The notes under the pieces are model-generated. The model saw nothing but the letters and a program-made list of their open reading frames with translations, was not told the DNA's origin and did not search any database. A DNA stretch of 64,000 nt from Undaria pinnatifida. Taxonomy: Eukaryota; Sar; Phaeophyceae; Laminariales; Alariaceae. Each line of letters begins with the position of its first letter. The first letter of the stretch is position 1. This document shows positions 41,701-49,845 of this stretch, piece after piece. Made by a program: the position numbers and the translations under genes. The DNA lies in contig JABAKD010000002.1 in the NCBI GenBank assembly GCA_012845835.1, positions 11,940,120-12,004,119 of the forward strand. Direction: 5' to 3'.

Positions 41701-44655
41701 CCGACCGGTTCGGGTCACGGTTAGGATTAGGGTCAGGAGGCATTCTACAGTAGGGGTTTGCCCTTTGTTCCCTACAAGGTTCTCGACTTGAAGCGTTCGA
41801 TACCCCACCCATAAACCGATTTTGGGAAAACGAAAGCAGTGCAACCCGATGCAGAATTCCATAACCCCAGGTGTTCCAACAAAAAAAATCGCCAAAAATC
41901 GCCAAAAATAAGAAAATGCCCGTTCCGACGATTTCTGGGTTAAGGAAGGAGCCCCGTCATTTAGAAAATATTTTAGCCAAAAAAATGTATACCCTATCGT
42001 AGCACGCGTCGATGCATGCTACTAACAGTACTAATAGGTCCGGTAGAGGTGCACCGATGTATTGATGAGTCTCCTCGCCTGAAGGGCTCCACACACTAAC
42101 TGCCAATGACTGAGAAAAACGAAATCGCACCCCGACGAATAATCCCATGGCCTAGGCATACAAAACCAATTACGCCGCGAAACAAGAATGCCATTCCGAC
42201 CATGTTGGGTTAAGGAGCCCCCTCATTCACAATATATTTGTAGACAAAAAGTGGTATACGTTAATTCCTCTATCCTACCACGCGTCTCAAGGTTATGGTG
42301 AACGTTAGGGTAAGGATTGGGTGGGGGTAAGGGTGGGCGTCAGGGTTAGGGTCAGGGTTGGGGTCAGGGATATAGGGTTTATAATCACGTACATTTAAAC
42401 TGCCAGTATTTTGTCCGTGCTGGGCCAAGTCGTCTACACGGTTCTGCAGCTGCAAAAGCGCAACTCATCTACGAAGCTTGCTGTCATATCGCAGGATTGG
42501 CGCAAGGCGTACCACCATGAGATTGCGCCGTCGCCGCTGTCTACGAATCCTAGATGCACAGGACGACACGGGTGCTGTACAACCTATGAATAAAACATTT
42601 GGGACTGACGGGGCTCCTCGATTAGATCAATTAGATCAAATTGATCAATTAGATCAATTAGATCAATTAGATCAATTAACTGAATTAAATCAATAATATC
42701 AATTATATCAGTTAGACTAACTAACCACCTGGGACCCAATACACCAGTTGTGTTTTACAGTATTTTATAAAACCATTCTAAAGACGTCAGCTGTGACAGC
42801 ATTGTTCGTTGAGAAACTACAGCATACAGGACATGGAGTTATTCATCAGGTTGCACTATAACTTTTGGCGAGAGTCAGCTGTTGTGTGGGGTATGGAGTC
42901 TAGTATAGACCTTCTCAACTCAGGAGCCTCAGAATTTCCAGGTCCACCCCCAGCGTACAACTAATCCAATAGTAGAATGCGTCCGACGCGTACGATACTT
43001 ACCTGTGATCTTGGCCGCGCTTTCCTATGCGAGCCCGCATGCTAAACCCCCAACGTATGACAGCCCGCAGCCAGATCATCTCGAACCTGATGGCATTTGG
43101 GGAGGGCGAAAAGGCGTGCCGTATGTAATGTGGATGATTGTGACTGCAGAGTATAATAACGTACTGTACCTGGCACATGATACCTGGTGCGTATCTGCTC
43201 GTCAGTTATAACTTCGCGTTAACCCTACGCAAGTCTGACGTTGGTTCAGCGGTAGGCTGTTATCCTTGCTAGTGGTTGTTCTGGAGATAAAATCCCGGGT
43301 GGTGCATATAATAATATTATTTGCCTACTTCGAATAGGCATCCGTGTACAACGGCAGCTTGTGCTGCCGGAGTAGTAACGGGGACCGCCGGTAGGGACAG
43401 CTCGCGCTATTGTTATCGCGGGAACCGAAGGACACGCCTGTTAGCGCTGGATTGCGAACGCAATTGAGTTAAATCGACTCCCGACGCGTATAAAAATACG
43501 TGTAAGTGTGATGAGCTTGAGCTTTATTTTTCCCGTCCGCCTAGAGGATATTAAAAAAAAAATCTTCGAGTACTCGTAGGATCTTTTTGTGAGCCTCCTT
43601 CCGTCGCCAACAGCGCGAGAGCGTGAGTTAGCAATATCCGATGAAATCGACTGTTGTATGTAGTGGGAATGTCGAACCCTCTGCGCCATAAAAAAAAATG
43701 CACGTATCGGGGCGGAAAAGGGACGACTCCCGTGACGACGACGGCTGTCCAGAGTCCAGAGTCCAGAAAATGTAAAAGCGAGATAACACACACAAACAAA
43801 CAAACAAACAAACGCTGTACTCATGCAAATTCGAAAAAATGTTGTCTCGATCGCTGCAGTGGGCGATGGACCATGTTTGATACAATTTTTTACACTCGTA
43901 CATTTTTGTAAGACACTCATCGATAGGCGCACCAGTACCTTTTTCGACTGAAAAAAATATCCCACTCTAAATTCCAGTAGTTTTTGCTCCAGAACGACTC
44001 CCATGCACTCTCTCGACTGTCGGACATTAGACTTGGCATCACATCGGTACACCAGCAGCAACAGCTGCAGCACTACAGCAGTAGTACGCTCATGACACGA
44101 TTCTCACCCTCACACTTACCAGTCAGTCAGCACCTCCACATCATCAGAGGCCTGAACGCTGCCGCTCAGCCGAGCCCTTCACCACCCTGTCATAAATCAA
44201 TTTGATCTCCAAAACCATTCTTTACTCTCATTACCGGTATCAGATACCTCCTAATCTAACAGCAGTACCGGCACTGCTGTATCGCAATTAGTTGCAGCAG
44301 TAAACCACCACCACAAGTATACCAGTACACCTGTGATATGATGCATACCCTTACCCTTACCAGTCAGTCAGCTCCTCCACATCAGAGTCCTGAAAGCTGC
44401 CGTTCAGTCGAGCCCTGCGCCACGTCGCCTGCCAAATATCGAGGCCGGACACACCCTCCACAATGGTCGGCCCTTCGTAAAACTCCTCAAATGCCAAGCC
44501 CACGACACTGTCAATATCCGTCTCCTGCATTGCTCGCAGCGTGGTCCCCTCAGGCAACGGATTTGGTGCGAATGTAAACATTTCTTCGTTGCCTCCTTTT
44601 GAATCAACCTCCCCATCCCCTGCTGCTGTTGTTGTTGCTGCTGCTGCTGTTGCTG

Positions 44656-44703
<48 letters not shown>

Positions 44704-45160
44704 AGATCATAGAATGCGAAAAAAACGGCGCCGAATTTTCGCCTTCAGCAATGTCCCCTGAAACGGCGGCGATACTGTCACCCATCCACGGGTCTTCTTC
44801 CCGGGCAGCATCCGGAGACGCTGCAGCAGGCAGAGAGCAACATGGTGTGTCCTGCGTGCGTCCCCAGCTGGCCGGCCGCTTGCGACGGGACAGGACCTTG
44901 GACGGCTGCTTGAAAGCACATGAGGCTGAAATGCGGTGTAACCTGCTGTCAACTACGCCAAGCACATGCTGCGGGGAGGGGGTGCCTACGTAGAGAGCCG
45001 TGGCGAAGGTTGAGGTGCTAGGCATTGCCTCTAGTACCATGGAACTTAGCGTCATAGTTTGTAGCAGGCCGATTCCATCCATGGCCACCAGCTCGTGAGC
45101 TTCGCTCGTAGGAAAGGACAGGGACTGCACCAACAGCAAGGTCGAGGGTGAGGCACACAT
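29772..45160 (-). CDS. GNAT-family N-acetyltransferase, 4 exons, 396 aa
   Basis: Exons in gene order: 45160-44361, 39027-38889, 37496-37362 and 29888-29772 (stop TAG). All three introns are GT-AG and phases agree (TG|G, then 0, 0). Residues 1-190 are low-complexity, with an Ala/Thr run coded by CTG/TTG repeats at 44620-44702, and may include a targeting peptide. The acetyltransferase domain follows: PLPEGTTLRAMQETDIDSVV (first strand and helix), DLVAVAEVSLQ (central strand), PYISNVLVNPSVRRQGLAKK with the acetyl-CoA loop R-R-Q-G-L-A, and last VYLHVD with AVKLYESMGY, the usual C-terminal motif. Introns of 5.3 and 7.5 kb are packed with transposons. An upstream in-frame TAA supports ATG 45160. 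The acyl acceptor cannot be predicted. Confidence 0.85.
29935..30085 (-). repeat. Poly(C)-ending repeat, short variant
   Basis: A long G-run is followed by GTACTCATTTGTTGCTTGCC, then ACTACGCATCCTTTCGAGAC and GGAGCGCCGTTCC. A sister copy is at 36224-36335 (GTACTCATTTGTTACTTGCC). It is a diverged subfamily of the poly(C)-ending repeat. Confidence 0.65.
30700..31061 (-). mobile_element. SINE with a tRNA-like head
   Basis: On the minus strand the unit opens at 31061 with GCCCCGGTGG. It carries a perfect A box TGGTCTAGTGG and a B box AGTTCGATTCC spaced as in a tRNA, with a 7-base loop TTACTAG. Stems are imperfect, so it is not a working tRNA. The body downstream resembles the SINE at 40705-40975, and an A-rich end lies near 30730. 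Confidence 0.65.
31225..31864 (-). pseudogene. LINE C-terminal zinc-knuckle fragment
   Basis: The minus strand carries GLAEVRWDSVIDK, GMKDRRKRKDRSKGKASAKK, LKLRFRVGDLDLPGRRKRY, CPCGNADDSRTHIVGECELY (a C-x-C...H...C knuckle) and FGTLDGSEKTIAI. These lie in two frames, so a frameshift separates them near 31600. The order matches the extreme C-terminus of non-LTR reverse transcriptases that end in a CCHC finger. It differs from the LINE at 60445-63650, so at least two LINE families are present. Confidence 0.75.
31893..32165. mobile_element. MITE family B, complete copy
   Basis: It starts GCATGCTACGCTAGAGGTAC and ends GCACCTCTATCGTAGTACGC, long imperfect inverted repeats. Inside each end is the block ACGGAGCTCCTTAACCCAAA or its complement. 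There is no coding content. Other members or pieces lie at 34445-35025, 38190-38215 and 41900-42290. Confidence 0.7.
32390..32640. repeat. GATCTA/GATCAT-rich repeat (intron)
   Basis: AGATCATACGGGTCTCACCC, TATAGGCCATGTAGATCATA and similar blocks recur. They are related to 22555-22800, where CATGCGAAAC and ATGATCTAGATCATG-type sequences appear. Confidence 0.55.
32755..33985. repeat. Inverted coding-like satellite of about 130-160-bp units
   Basis: A unit with CTTGTCGCTTCAAGCGCCG, a GATCAC-GACCAGAC block, TGCAAGCAGCACTTC and GTTCTTGATCCTCT repeats in direct orientation from 32755 to about 33360. It then repeats in the opposite orientation to 33985. In the frame of the inverted half, units read like ALEATRARLRQQL, a heptad-type helix, but every unit is broken by stops or shifts. 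It is most likely an expanded fragment of a lost coding repeat. Confidence 0.7.
34445..35025. mobile_element. MITE family B, long copy
   Basis: The left part carries ATGCTACAATAGAGAGTAGC and CGACGGAGCTCCTTAGCCCA. The right part carries TCCGACGATTTTGGGTTAGG and ends CCTCTAGCGTAGCACGCG, the complement of the left end of the family. Internal AT-rich DNA has no gene. Confidence 0.6.
35308..35510 (+). repeat. Poly(C)-ending repeat, copy d
   Basis: CACAAGCGGTTCTTAGAAGG, CTCGCTGAACGCCTCACGGC and GGGATGCGAGGGTCTATGAT match copy a (2607-2815) in order. It ends in a short C-rich stretch. Confidence 0.8.
35500..35665 (-). pseudogene. Ty3/gypsy integrase C-terminal fragment
   Basis: Minus strand: AKVLKARLSLNWTETFKIL then, after a frameshift, VVGPRLAKGS. 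Chromovirus-type integrases carry a motif close to K-x-x-x-N-W-T-G-P-[FY]-K-[IV]-L-A-V-G-P near their end. Here the two halves lie in different frames and the flanking polyprotein is missing. It is a small dead fragment in the last GNAT intron. Confidence 0.65.
36340..37000. other. Intronic stretch, little recognisable
   Basis: A T-run at 36340-36371 and a scrap CCTCCTAGGATATCGATCG, which parallels the LINE tail at 31280, are the only features seen. Confidence 0.4.
37150..37275 (-). repeat. Decayed copy of GNAT exon 37362-37496
   Basis: On the minus strand CCTACGTAAGCAACGTGTTG matches the exon's CCCTACATAAGCAATGTGCT, and GCCAGGGATTGGTGGAAGAA matches GCCAGGGATTGGCGAAGAAG. The copy spans nearly the whole exon but has a frameshift near its start (a 5-bp insertion) and a damaged donor. 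Confidence 0.9.
37540..37845 (-). repeat. Poly(C)-ending repeat, copy e
   Basis: It follows a G-run, has the same block order as 16096-16390, and includes the distal blocks GGATGGCAGC and TTCCGGTGTGGCCACTC. Together with copy c it defines an element of about 300 bp. Confidence 0.8.
38007..38085 (-). repeat. Decayed copy of the 3' part of GNAT exon 38889-39027
   Basis: GTTCGGAACCTGGAGGCTAA, CCTCGG and a GGGGGGAGGCAGC block match 38920-38965 in the same orientation. The copy keeps the region of the donor, now changed from GGGTGAGT to GGGTGGGA. It is on the downstream (3') side of the exon. Confidence 0.85.
38206..38420. repeat. AACCTATTAAT minisatellite
   Basis: About 14 units of an 11-13-bp repeat TAATAACCTAT run on from a MITE-B terminal block (GACGGGGCTCCTTAACC). 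The array may have grown out of the transposon end. Confidence 0.9.
39432..39570 (-). mobile_element. SINE-like 3' end, family S
   Basis: The T-run, ATCCTCCGGCGGATGGGG, AAAAATAAAGCTTTAGCTC and CGTGTGTCGATTTAACTCAG match 12868-12995 almost base for base. The two copies must be young. Confidence 0.75.
39572..40690. other. Intronic stretch without a recognisable element
   Basis: Part of the 5.3-kb GNAT intron. It has a G-rich tract at 40350-40412 and AT-rich DNA. An open frame at 39883-40095 has no splice support or familiar motif. Confidence 0.45.
40705..40975 (+). mobile_element. SINE with tRNA-like head, + copy
   Basis: It starts GTCGCCCCGGTGG, has a degenerate A box (TGGCGTATCAG) and a B box AGTTCGAGTCC. 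A body with GCGAGAGCACGAGTCAGCAA, GGGAAAAGGGACGAC and CATGGCTTGTCCAGAAG follows, then an A-rich tail at 40980-41007. Body blocks recur at 43600-43765 and 51245-51290. Confidence 0.7.
41900..42290. mobile_element. MITE family B, two ends
   Basis: TTCCGACGATTTCTGGGTTA and CCTATCGTAGCACGCGTC are followed at 42195-42290 by CCGACCATGTTGGGTTAAGG and CTCTATCCTACCACGCGTC in the same order. These are two right ends in direct orientation, suggesting nested or duplicated copies. Confidence 0.55.
42610..42712. repeat. GATCAATTA minisatellite
   Basis: About ten 9-bp units GATCAATTA follow the same GACGGGGCTCCT block that precedes the 38206 array, again suggesting growth from a MITE-B end. Confidence 0.9.
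42720..43230. other. Intronic stretch, nothing recognised
   Basis: No repeat family or exon-like block with splice sites was identified here. Confidence 0.4.
43234..43305 (+). repeat. tRNA-like sequence (degenerate)
   Basis: TTGGTTCAGCGGTAGGCTG contains a perfect A-box TGGTTCAGCGG. The expected B-box position reads AGATAAAATCC, so only half of the internal promoter is good. It is probably the head of another SINE or a tRNA pseudogene. Confidence 0.4.
43432..43770 (+). mobile_element. Two adjoining SINE-like modules
   Basis: 43432-43560 is a + copy of family S (GTTAAATCGAC, AGCTTTATTTTTCCC, A-run). It is followed by a body related to 40830-40965 (GCGAGAGCGTGAGTTAGCAA, GTGGGAATGTCGAACCCT, GGAAAAGGGACGACTCC). 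The order suggests one composite SINE or an insertion next to an older tail. Confidence 0.6.
44096..44175 (-). repeat. Decayed copy of the 3' edge of GNAT exon 1
   Basis: ACTTACCAGTCAGTCAGCAC with CTCCACATCATCAGAGGCCTGAA matches CCTTACCAGTCAGTCAGCTC at 44354 and on into GCTGCCGTTCAGTCGAGCCC. It includes the splice donor, which is intact here (GTAAGT on the minus strand), and about 50 exon bases. Confidence 0.9.
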
Positions 45161-45890
45161 CCCCGGGTTCTCATCCAAAGATAGCCGACATGTTTATCTG
45201 GAAACCCATATTTGCGATTCAGCCGCATTTTGCATCGTCTGTGGTGTATCATGATCACAGGCTACGACGAAACTATGCTGTGGCCTCGTAGCCACCTGGT
45301 ATGCTGTACAAACACTATCTGCACTAGCTACTGTACGAGCAGAGTTAGTCGCTACTGGGGTGGTGCTGAAGGGGACATCTGTGTCATTGACGCAGTTTTC
45401 TATGCGGAACAAAAAGCGTTTGCCAAACGGTTTACGCGTGGTATCTTTCTTGTCCCGGAAGATATGATACGGTCATGAGTCCCAGGTGGCACCAGGTGTC
45501 ATACAATAGCCTACGAGTAAGCTTTGCGTAGTACAAACGCAGTCACTCGTGGCTCGTGGCTATCGCCGTGTGTACACGATAGGCTTGTTGCAATACGCTA
45601 CCTGGTATCCCCATCGGGTTGTGGTGTTATTGTACCGGTGATCAGGGAGGAGGGTAGACTATAGACTCTCAAGTTACTTGACTCATGTACAGGAGGAGTC
45701 GTCGACACAAACTCCACAACAAACAACAATCACTTCCCCAAAAGGAAATCACCACACATATCATACCGTAGGGCAGCTCACGAGCTACAGTTCGCACATA
45801 TCGCATGTAGCTAACGCCCTGCGAAGTTTCTCCAAACACGTGGTAATCCGTGCAATTCATTTAGACCCCATCCTCTCGTACGCCGACACG

Positions 45891-46265
45891 TGTAAATAAC
45901 GCTTAGTTTGGGTTAACCTTTTGCAAGTGGTCAAACGGACTAATACCCCACTATTAATAATACCTTAGCAAATGGCGTCGTCGGCAAACCGCGGGTATTT
46001 TGGGCGTGGGTTCGAGTCCCACGTCCACCATAATACACTTTTTCAGACTTTCCCGGGGCCATGTCGAACTTGAAAAATACTCTCCCCGGTATAGACTACC
46101 CAGGAAATGAAACCGCTTGGATATTGACAGGTCCGCCCGTATATCCGGCCGACCTGCTATCCCGCCGTTTCAGGGGGGAGTGTAAATAAGGCTTAGTTTG
46201 GGTAAGCTATTGGCTAACCTTTTGCAAGTGGTCAAACGGACTACTATCCCACTAATACCTTAACA
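45891..46265 (+). mobile_element. TRIM-like miniature LTR element (375 bp)
   Basis: LTR1 45891-45970 and LTR2 46181-46265 both begin TGTAAATAA(C/G)GCTTAG and end CA. A 4-bp target duplication CACG flanks the element (45887-45890 and 46266-46269). A purine tract AGGGGGGAG ends exactly at LTR2. Two bases after LTR1 is TGGCGTCGTCGG, a candidate primer-binding site. The interior has no ORF. It does contain GTGGGTTCGAGTCCCACGTC with CACCA, a near-perfect tRNA T-arm and acceptor end with a B box (46009-46019). Both LTRs carry an A-box match TGGTCAAACGG (45928-45938 in LTR1). Confidence 0.8.
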
Positions 46266-46379
46266 CACGCTTGCCAAGACAGACTCCGAGAGCATTAGGC
46301 GACGGTGCGGAGAAGAAGGGTATTAAATAAAAATATTATTCGGATACGTCAGCTGTGAGTTCGATCATTTCAAGGGTCG

Positions 46380-46775
46380 ATTATGTTCGCGGGGTTCGTG
46401 GCACGTATTGAGGTGGAGCGTCTGCCGCGGGGGGTGGCATCTGGGGAGCTGGTTGGGGGTAAGGGCTACTCCGGGGGGCAAGAGAAGGATGGGATGGTGC
46501 GCCCCGAGGAAGATATGACGGAATTTGGCATGAAGTTCGAGTGGCAAAAGGCCGCACAAAAGGCCGGTAAAGGGTTTCGACGGGTCGAGGAGGGGACGGA
46601 GGCATTTCGGAGGGGAATCGCAAGACGCTGAGAGTTGTAGAGCGATAGAGCGACACGCGAAGGCCATGGCCACGCCGCCCACCGTCGACACTATATTCGG
46701 CGGGGAGGGGCGGAGGGGGGCGGAGGGGAGGGAACGGGGGGGGGCTAAAGTCTGGGTCTGAGGGCCCCATCTCAT
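46380..46775 (+). pseudogene. LINE 3' end fragment
   Basis: The plus frame reads FAGFVARIEVERLPRGVASG, ELVGGKGYSGGQEKDG and AAQKAGKGFRRVEEGTEAF, aligning with the C-terminus of the LINE at 60445-63650. It then passes through a G/A-rich tract (46681-46745) and ends AAGTCTGGGTCTG. The same 3' end occurs at 59338-59375 on the minus strand. It is a 5'-truncated copy. Confidence 0.8.
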
Positions 46776-46779
46776 CGTC

Positions 46780-48620
46780 CTGACGTATTGTGCCTTGACA
46801 GGCCGTAAGTAGCTAGTGTAAGGCCGCCCGGACTTCTTCTCCTTGATTGTGTTCTCCTCTTGAAGCCCTTCATGCCTTTGATACACTCTATGCACCTAAC
46901 GTATTTTCTGTCAGTTTCTAGGATCATCTGCTCTTGCTGTGGTGTTTTCCCGTCCTTTCTCTTTGCTTTGCTAGTACGGTATTTCAACAACAACAACAAC
47001 AACAACAGATGTCGAATGATTGACCCCATAATGAGCTATTACCTCCGAGCCAGGATGAGCTGGTGATTGTCCTACTATATGCCACACGTGAAAAGTTGTA
47101 AACAACAAGCACTTTGCGTACATACAGCACATAGTTGACATCACAACACAGTACAACTCCTCGATCTCACAGCTGCAGTGTATTTATAAATTTTAATTAA
47201 AAATGCGGTACAACAAATACGAGTAGAACAAAAGTCGAGAACAACAAGCAGTTCATACACGAGGCAATGGCATCGAGGGTAAGGTATCGAGGGTGTGTGT
47301 GTCTATACATGTCGTAGAGATTTTCGATCGCTCTCGATCAGCGGCAGGCTTGGGTGTTAGCACAGCAAGTGCCAGCATCATGTTGACCCTTATGGGACCT
47401 GGGCGAAGCGGTCGAAACACTGACTTCTAGTACGAGCTCACCAATTGTCTATATAAAAGTGCATCGCCTAACTACATAAAGTACGCATTATGGCGAATGT
47501 GTGCATACCCGGGGTGAAACTGCTGGCTGCGCCCATCGTCCATACAACCTTGGCGCTCCTTCTGAACGATTAGATTTTCCTGCGAAGACTGTGTGTTGTC
47601 TTCCCGTTGACCCCTTTTGGACCCAGGTACGGCGACATAATAATTGACAAGTTTCAGACGTGTGCTACGATATAGAGGTCCCTATTTCTGCCCAAAACCT
47701 GTCTGATTGACGAGGCCTCTCGACTACTATGTAGAATGAAGACACCAAAACACGAAAACACAGAGATCTCATTGGAATGCGGTGACCAGTGTTTTAAGTT
47801 TTAGGTGTACCTAGAAAGGACGTTCGTTCGGTCATCGGGTTGCCCAAACGCTTAAAAACGTTTTTCTTCCAAGTTATTGCCTGGGTGCGGGATGGAGAGC
47901 TCTCCACACTGAGCTGCGGCAGAAATATTAGGTGCTATCTCTACCGTGTAGCCTCCGTGTTCCCCCTCACAACGATTTGCGCTTTCCAAAGGGGGGTTGA
48001 ACTGTTATTTCTGCCCAACGGCATTCAGTGCATCCAGTCTCCGCACTGATTCCTCGTCGTTCCGGACAGATGCGAGTTGTGCGTGGTCACAGCTCCTACG
48101 CAACAGAGAAAGAACAAACTCATCTCAAAATAAATACTTAGTCGACGATGGAGTTGACGCAAACGACGCTTTTGCCGAATCTATGCCAAATACGAAGAAG
48201 AGCACACAGCGCGCCTGTACGTCTTCACCTGTCGTTTTCGCATCAAACCTGTCTTGCTTCTGCCCAACCAACGACATCAGCACACCCCCGCTGTCCGCGC
48301 TGACTGTTTATTCTATTAAAATAGTGCGCAACCTACTGCCCGGACGGGACGTGTTTCTCTAGCCGCATGTTGTGGTAGGCGGTAGGCGCTACGCCTGACC
48401 AAGGCTTACGGTAGAGGAACACCCCCGTTTTTCGCTACCGGACTTGAGCCACTTGCACGAGTGACTCTGTACCTCACTGAGGAAACGACTTCACACAATA
48501 TGCTCGGCGCAGCGTGGCTTAACTATTGCATTGCGGATTCCTGTCGCCAGATTAGTATAATAGCACAGCCAACCTTACGAACGCAAAGAAACAGGGGGTA
48601 TGTCACTCGAGCAAGTGACT
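46780..48620. other. Intergenic stretch, little recognisable
   Basis: It contains (AAC)n at 46986-47008 and a block near 48280 (GACATCAGCACACCC...CTGTCCGC) related to 5940, 9590, 18930 and 49605. No gene was seen. Confidence 0.45.
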
Positions 48621-48629
48621 CCGGGCCAC

Positions 48630-48855
48630 TCCAAAAAAAAGCCCTTAAAAAGGGACACCCGCCCCCTATCGTAGCATTGGTCACTCCAAAAAAAGTCCCT
48701 TAAAAAGGGACACACGCCCCCTATCGTAGCATTGATCATTCCAAAAAAAAGGGCCTTGAAAAGGGACACACGCCCCCTATCGTAGCATGGGTCACTCCAA
48801 AAAAGAGGCCCTTAAAACGAGACACACGCCCCCTATCGTAGCATTGGTCACCTAA
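48630..48855. repeat. 57-bp tandem array, four units
   Basis: Each unit has CACTCCAAAAAA, CCTTAAAAAGGGACACACGC and CCCCTATCGTAGCATTGGT. The CTATCGTAGCA part equals the terminal block of MITE family B, so the array looks like a tandem expansion of a MITE end. Each unit also has a small hairpin (CCCTTAAAAAGGG). Confidence 0.9.
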
Positions 48856-49845
48856 GTGTTACGTGTTACGCCCCCCCCCCCCGCTTGAGGAGTGCAATAC
48901 GACGAAGGCTGTGGTGGGGGGGGGTACCCCGAATCTCACTACCGGCTTTGAGCTGTCACATCATACTTAGTATCATACTCGCACGAGCGACTCAGCTGTA
49001 CCTCACGAAAAAAAAATGACGCTTAATTTTGTCGCGCAGCGTGTAGCTTACCTCATTTCCATATTGCGGATTCATATCGCCAAACTACAACTCAGCAGCA
49101 CGAAATATGAAGACCGCAGAGGAGCGCAGGGGGGTCAAACCCGCGCGAATCCCGAGCCACTCACCGCGAAAAAAAGCCAAAAGTTAGCCCCCTGGGCTAC
49201 CGCAGCTTTTGGACCTGCCGTACCCTAAAAGTGACTTTTGAGAAAAAACGAAACCGCGCAACGCGATGAACAATCCCATATCCATGGCCTATTTCAATAT
49301 TAGTAATAGGCATATATTGAACAATGTAGAAAAAACACCGACTGGTATTCCATCGATATTGGGTGCGTAGTGTGTGAGTTGTGTGAGTTGTGTGAGTTGT
49401 GTGAGATGAGGGGGCTCGTAGTCAGTCAGTCAGAAACATTTTGTTTGGCCAAAAAATACCACCCCTCTGCCGTATAGCACGCACCAATACACAACTTTGC
49501 CCTCGGTTCTCTCGAGACGCACGCCAAGTCTGTCTGCGGGTCGCGGGAGTTGCAGTCGGTGTGTGCTGTCTCAACCTTAAAAAGCCGTCATTTTCACCGG
49601 GCGACATCATCAGCCCACCCACTGTCCGTCCTGATTCTTGTTGGCAGAGATACCCCAATTACGTGGTCACAGACTGAGACTGCGATGACAGAGCAAAAAA
49701 CGTGACCATCGTAAATGAATCAAGGTACGAAAGCAGAATGAAATGTCACCGTATCGGGTGCGAAAAACGTATTCAACAAAAAAAAAGCCGAACAAGAAAA
49801 CCAAAAGGACTCCTGAATAGTGTACACAAATGTCCCCCTCGGTTC

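Noticed and set aside
41705-42372. Telomere
   Set aside because: The TTAGGG-like units are few, irregular and internal, inside a GNAT intron.
42411-42593. Additional GNAT or plus-strand exon
   Set aside because: No splice-compatible frame matched acetyltransferase motifs, and exons 1 and 2 already join in phase without it.
45161-45178. Longer GNAT start six codons upstream
   Set aside because: The codon there is TTG, and an in-frame TAA lies a few codons further up. ATG 45160 is the better start.
45921-46030. Genuine tRNA gene with a long intron
   Set aside because: The T-arm and 3' end are good, but the 5' acceptor strand (TTGCAAG) does not pair with GTCCACC, and the 5' half lies in an LTR.
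48630-48855. CRISPR-like array
   Set aside because: Units are contiguous tandem repeats without unique spacers, in a eukaryotic genome.
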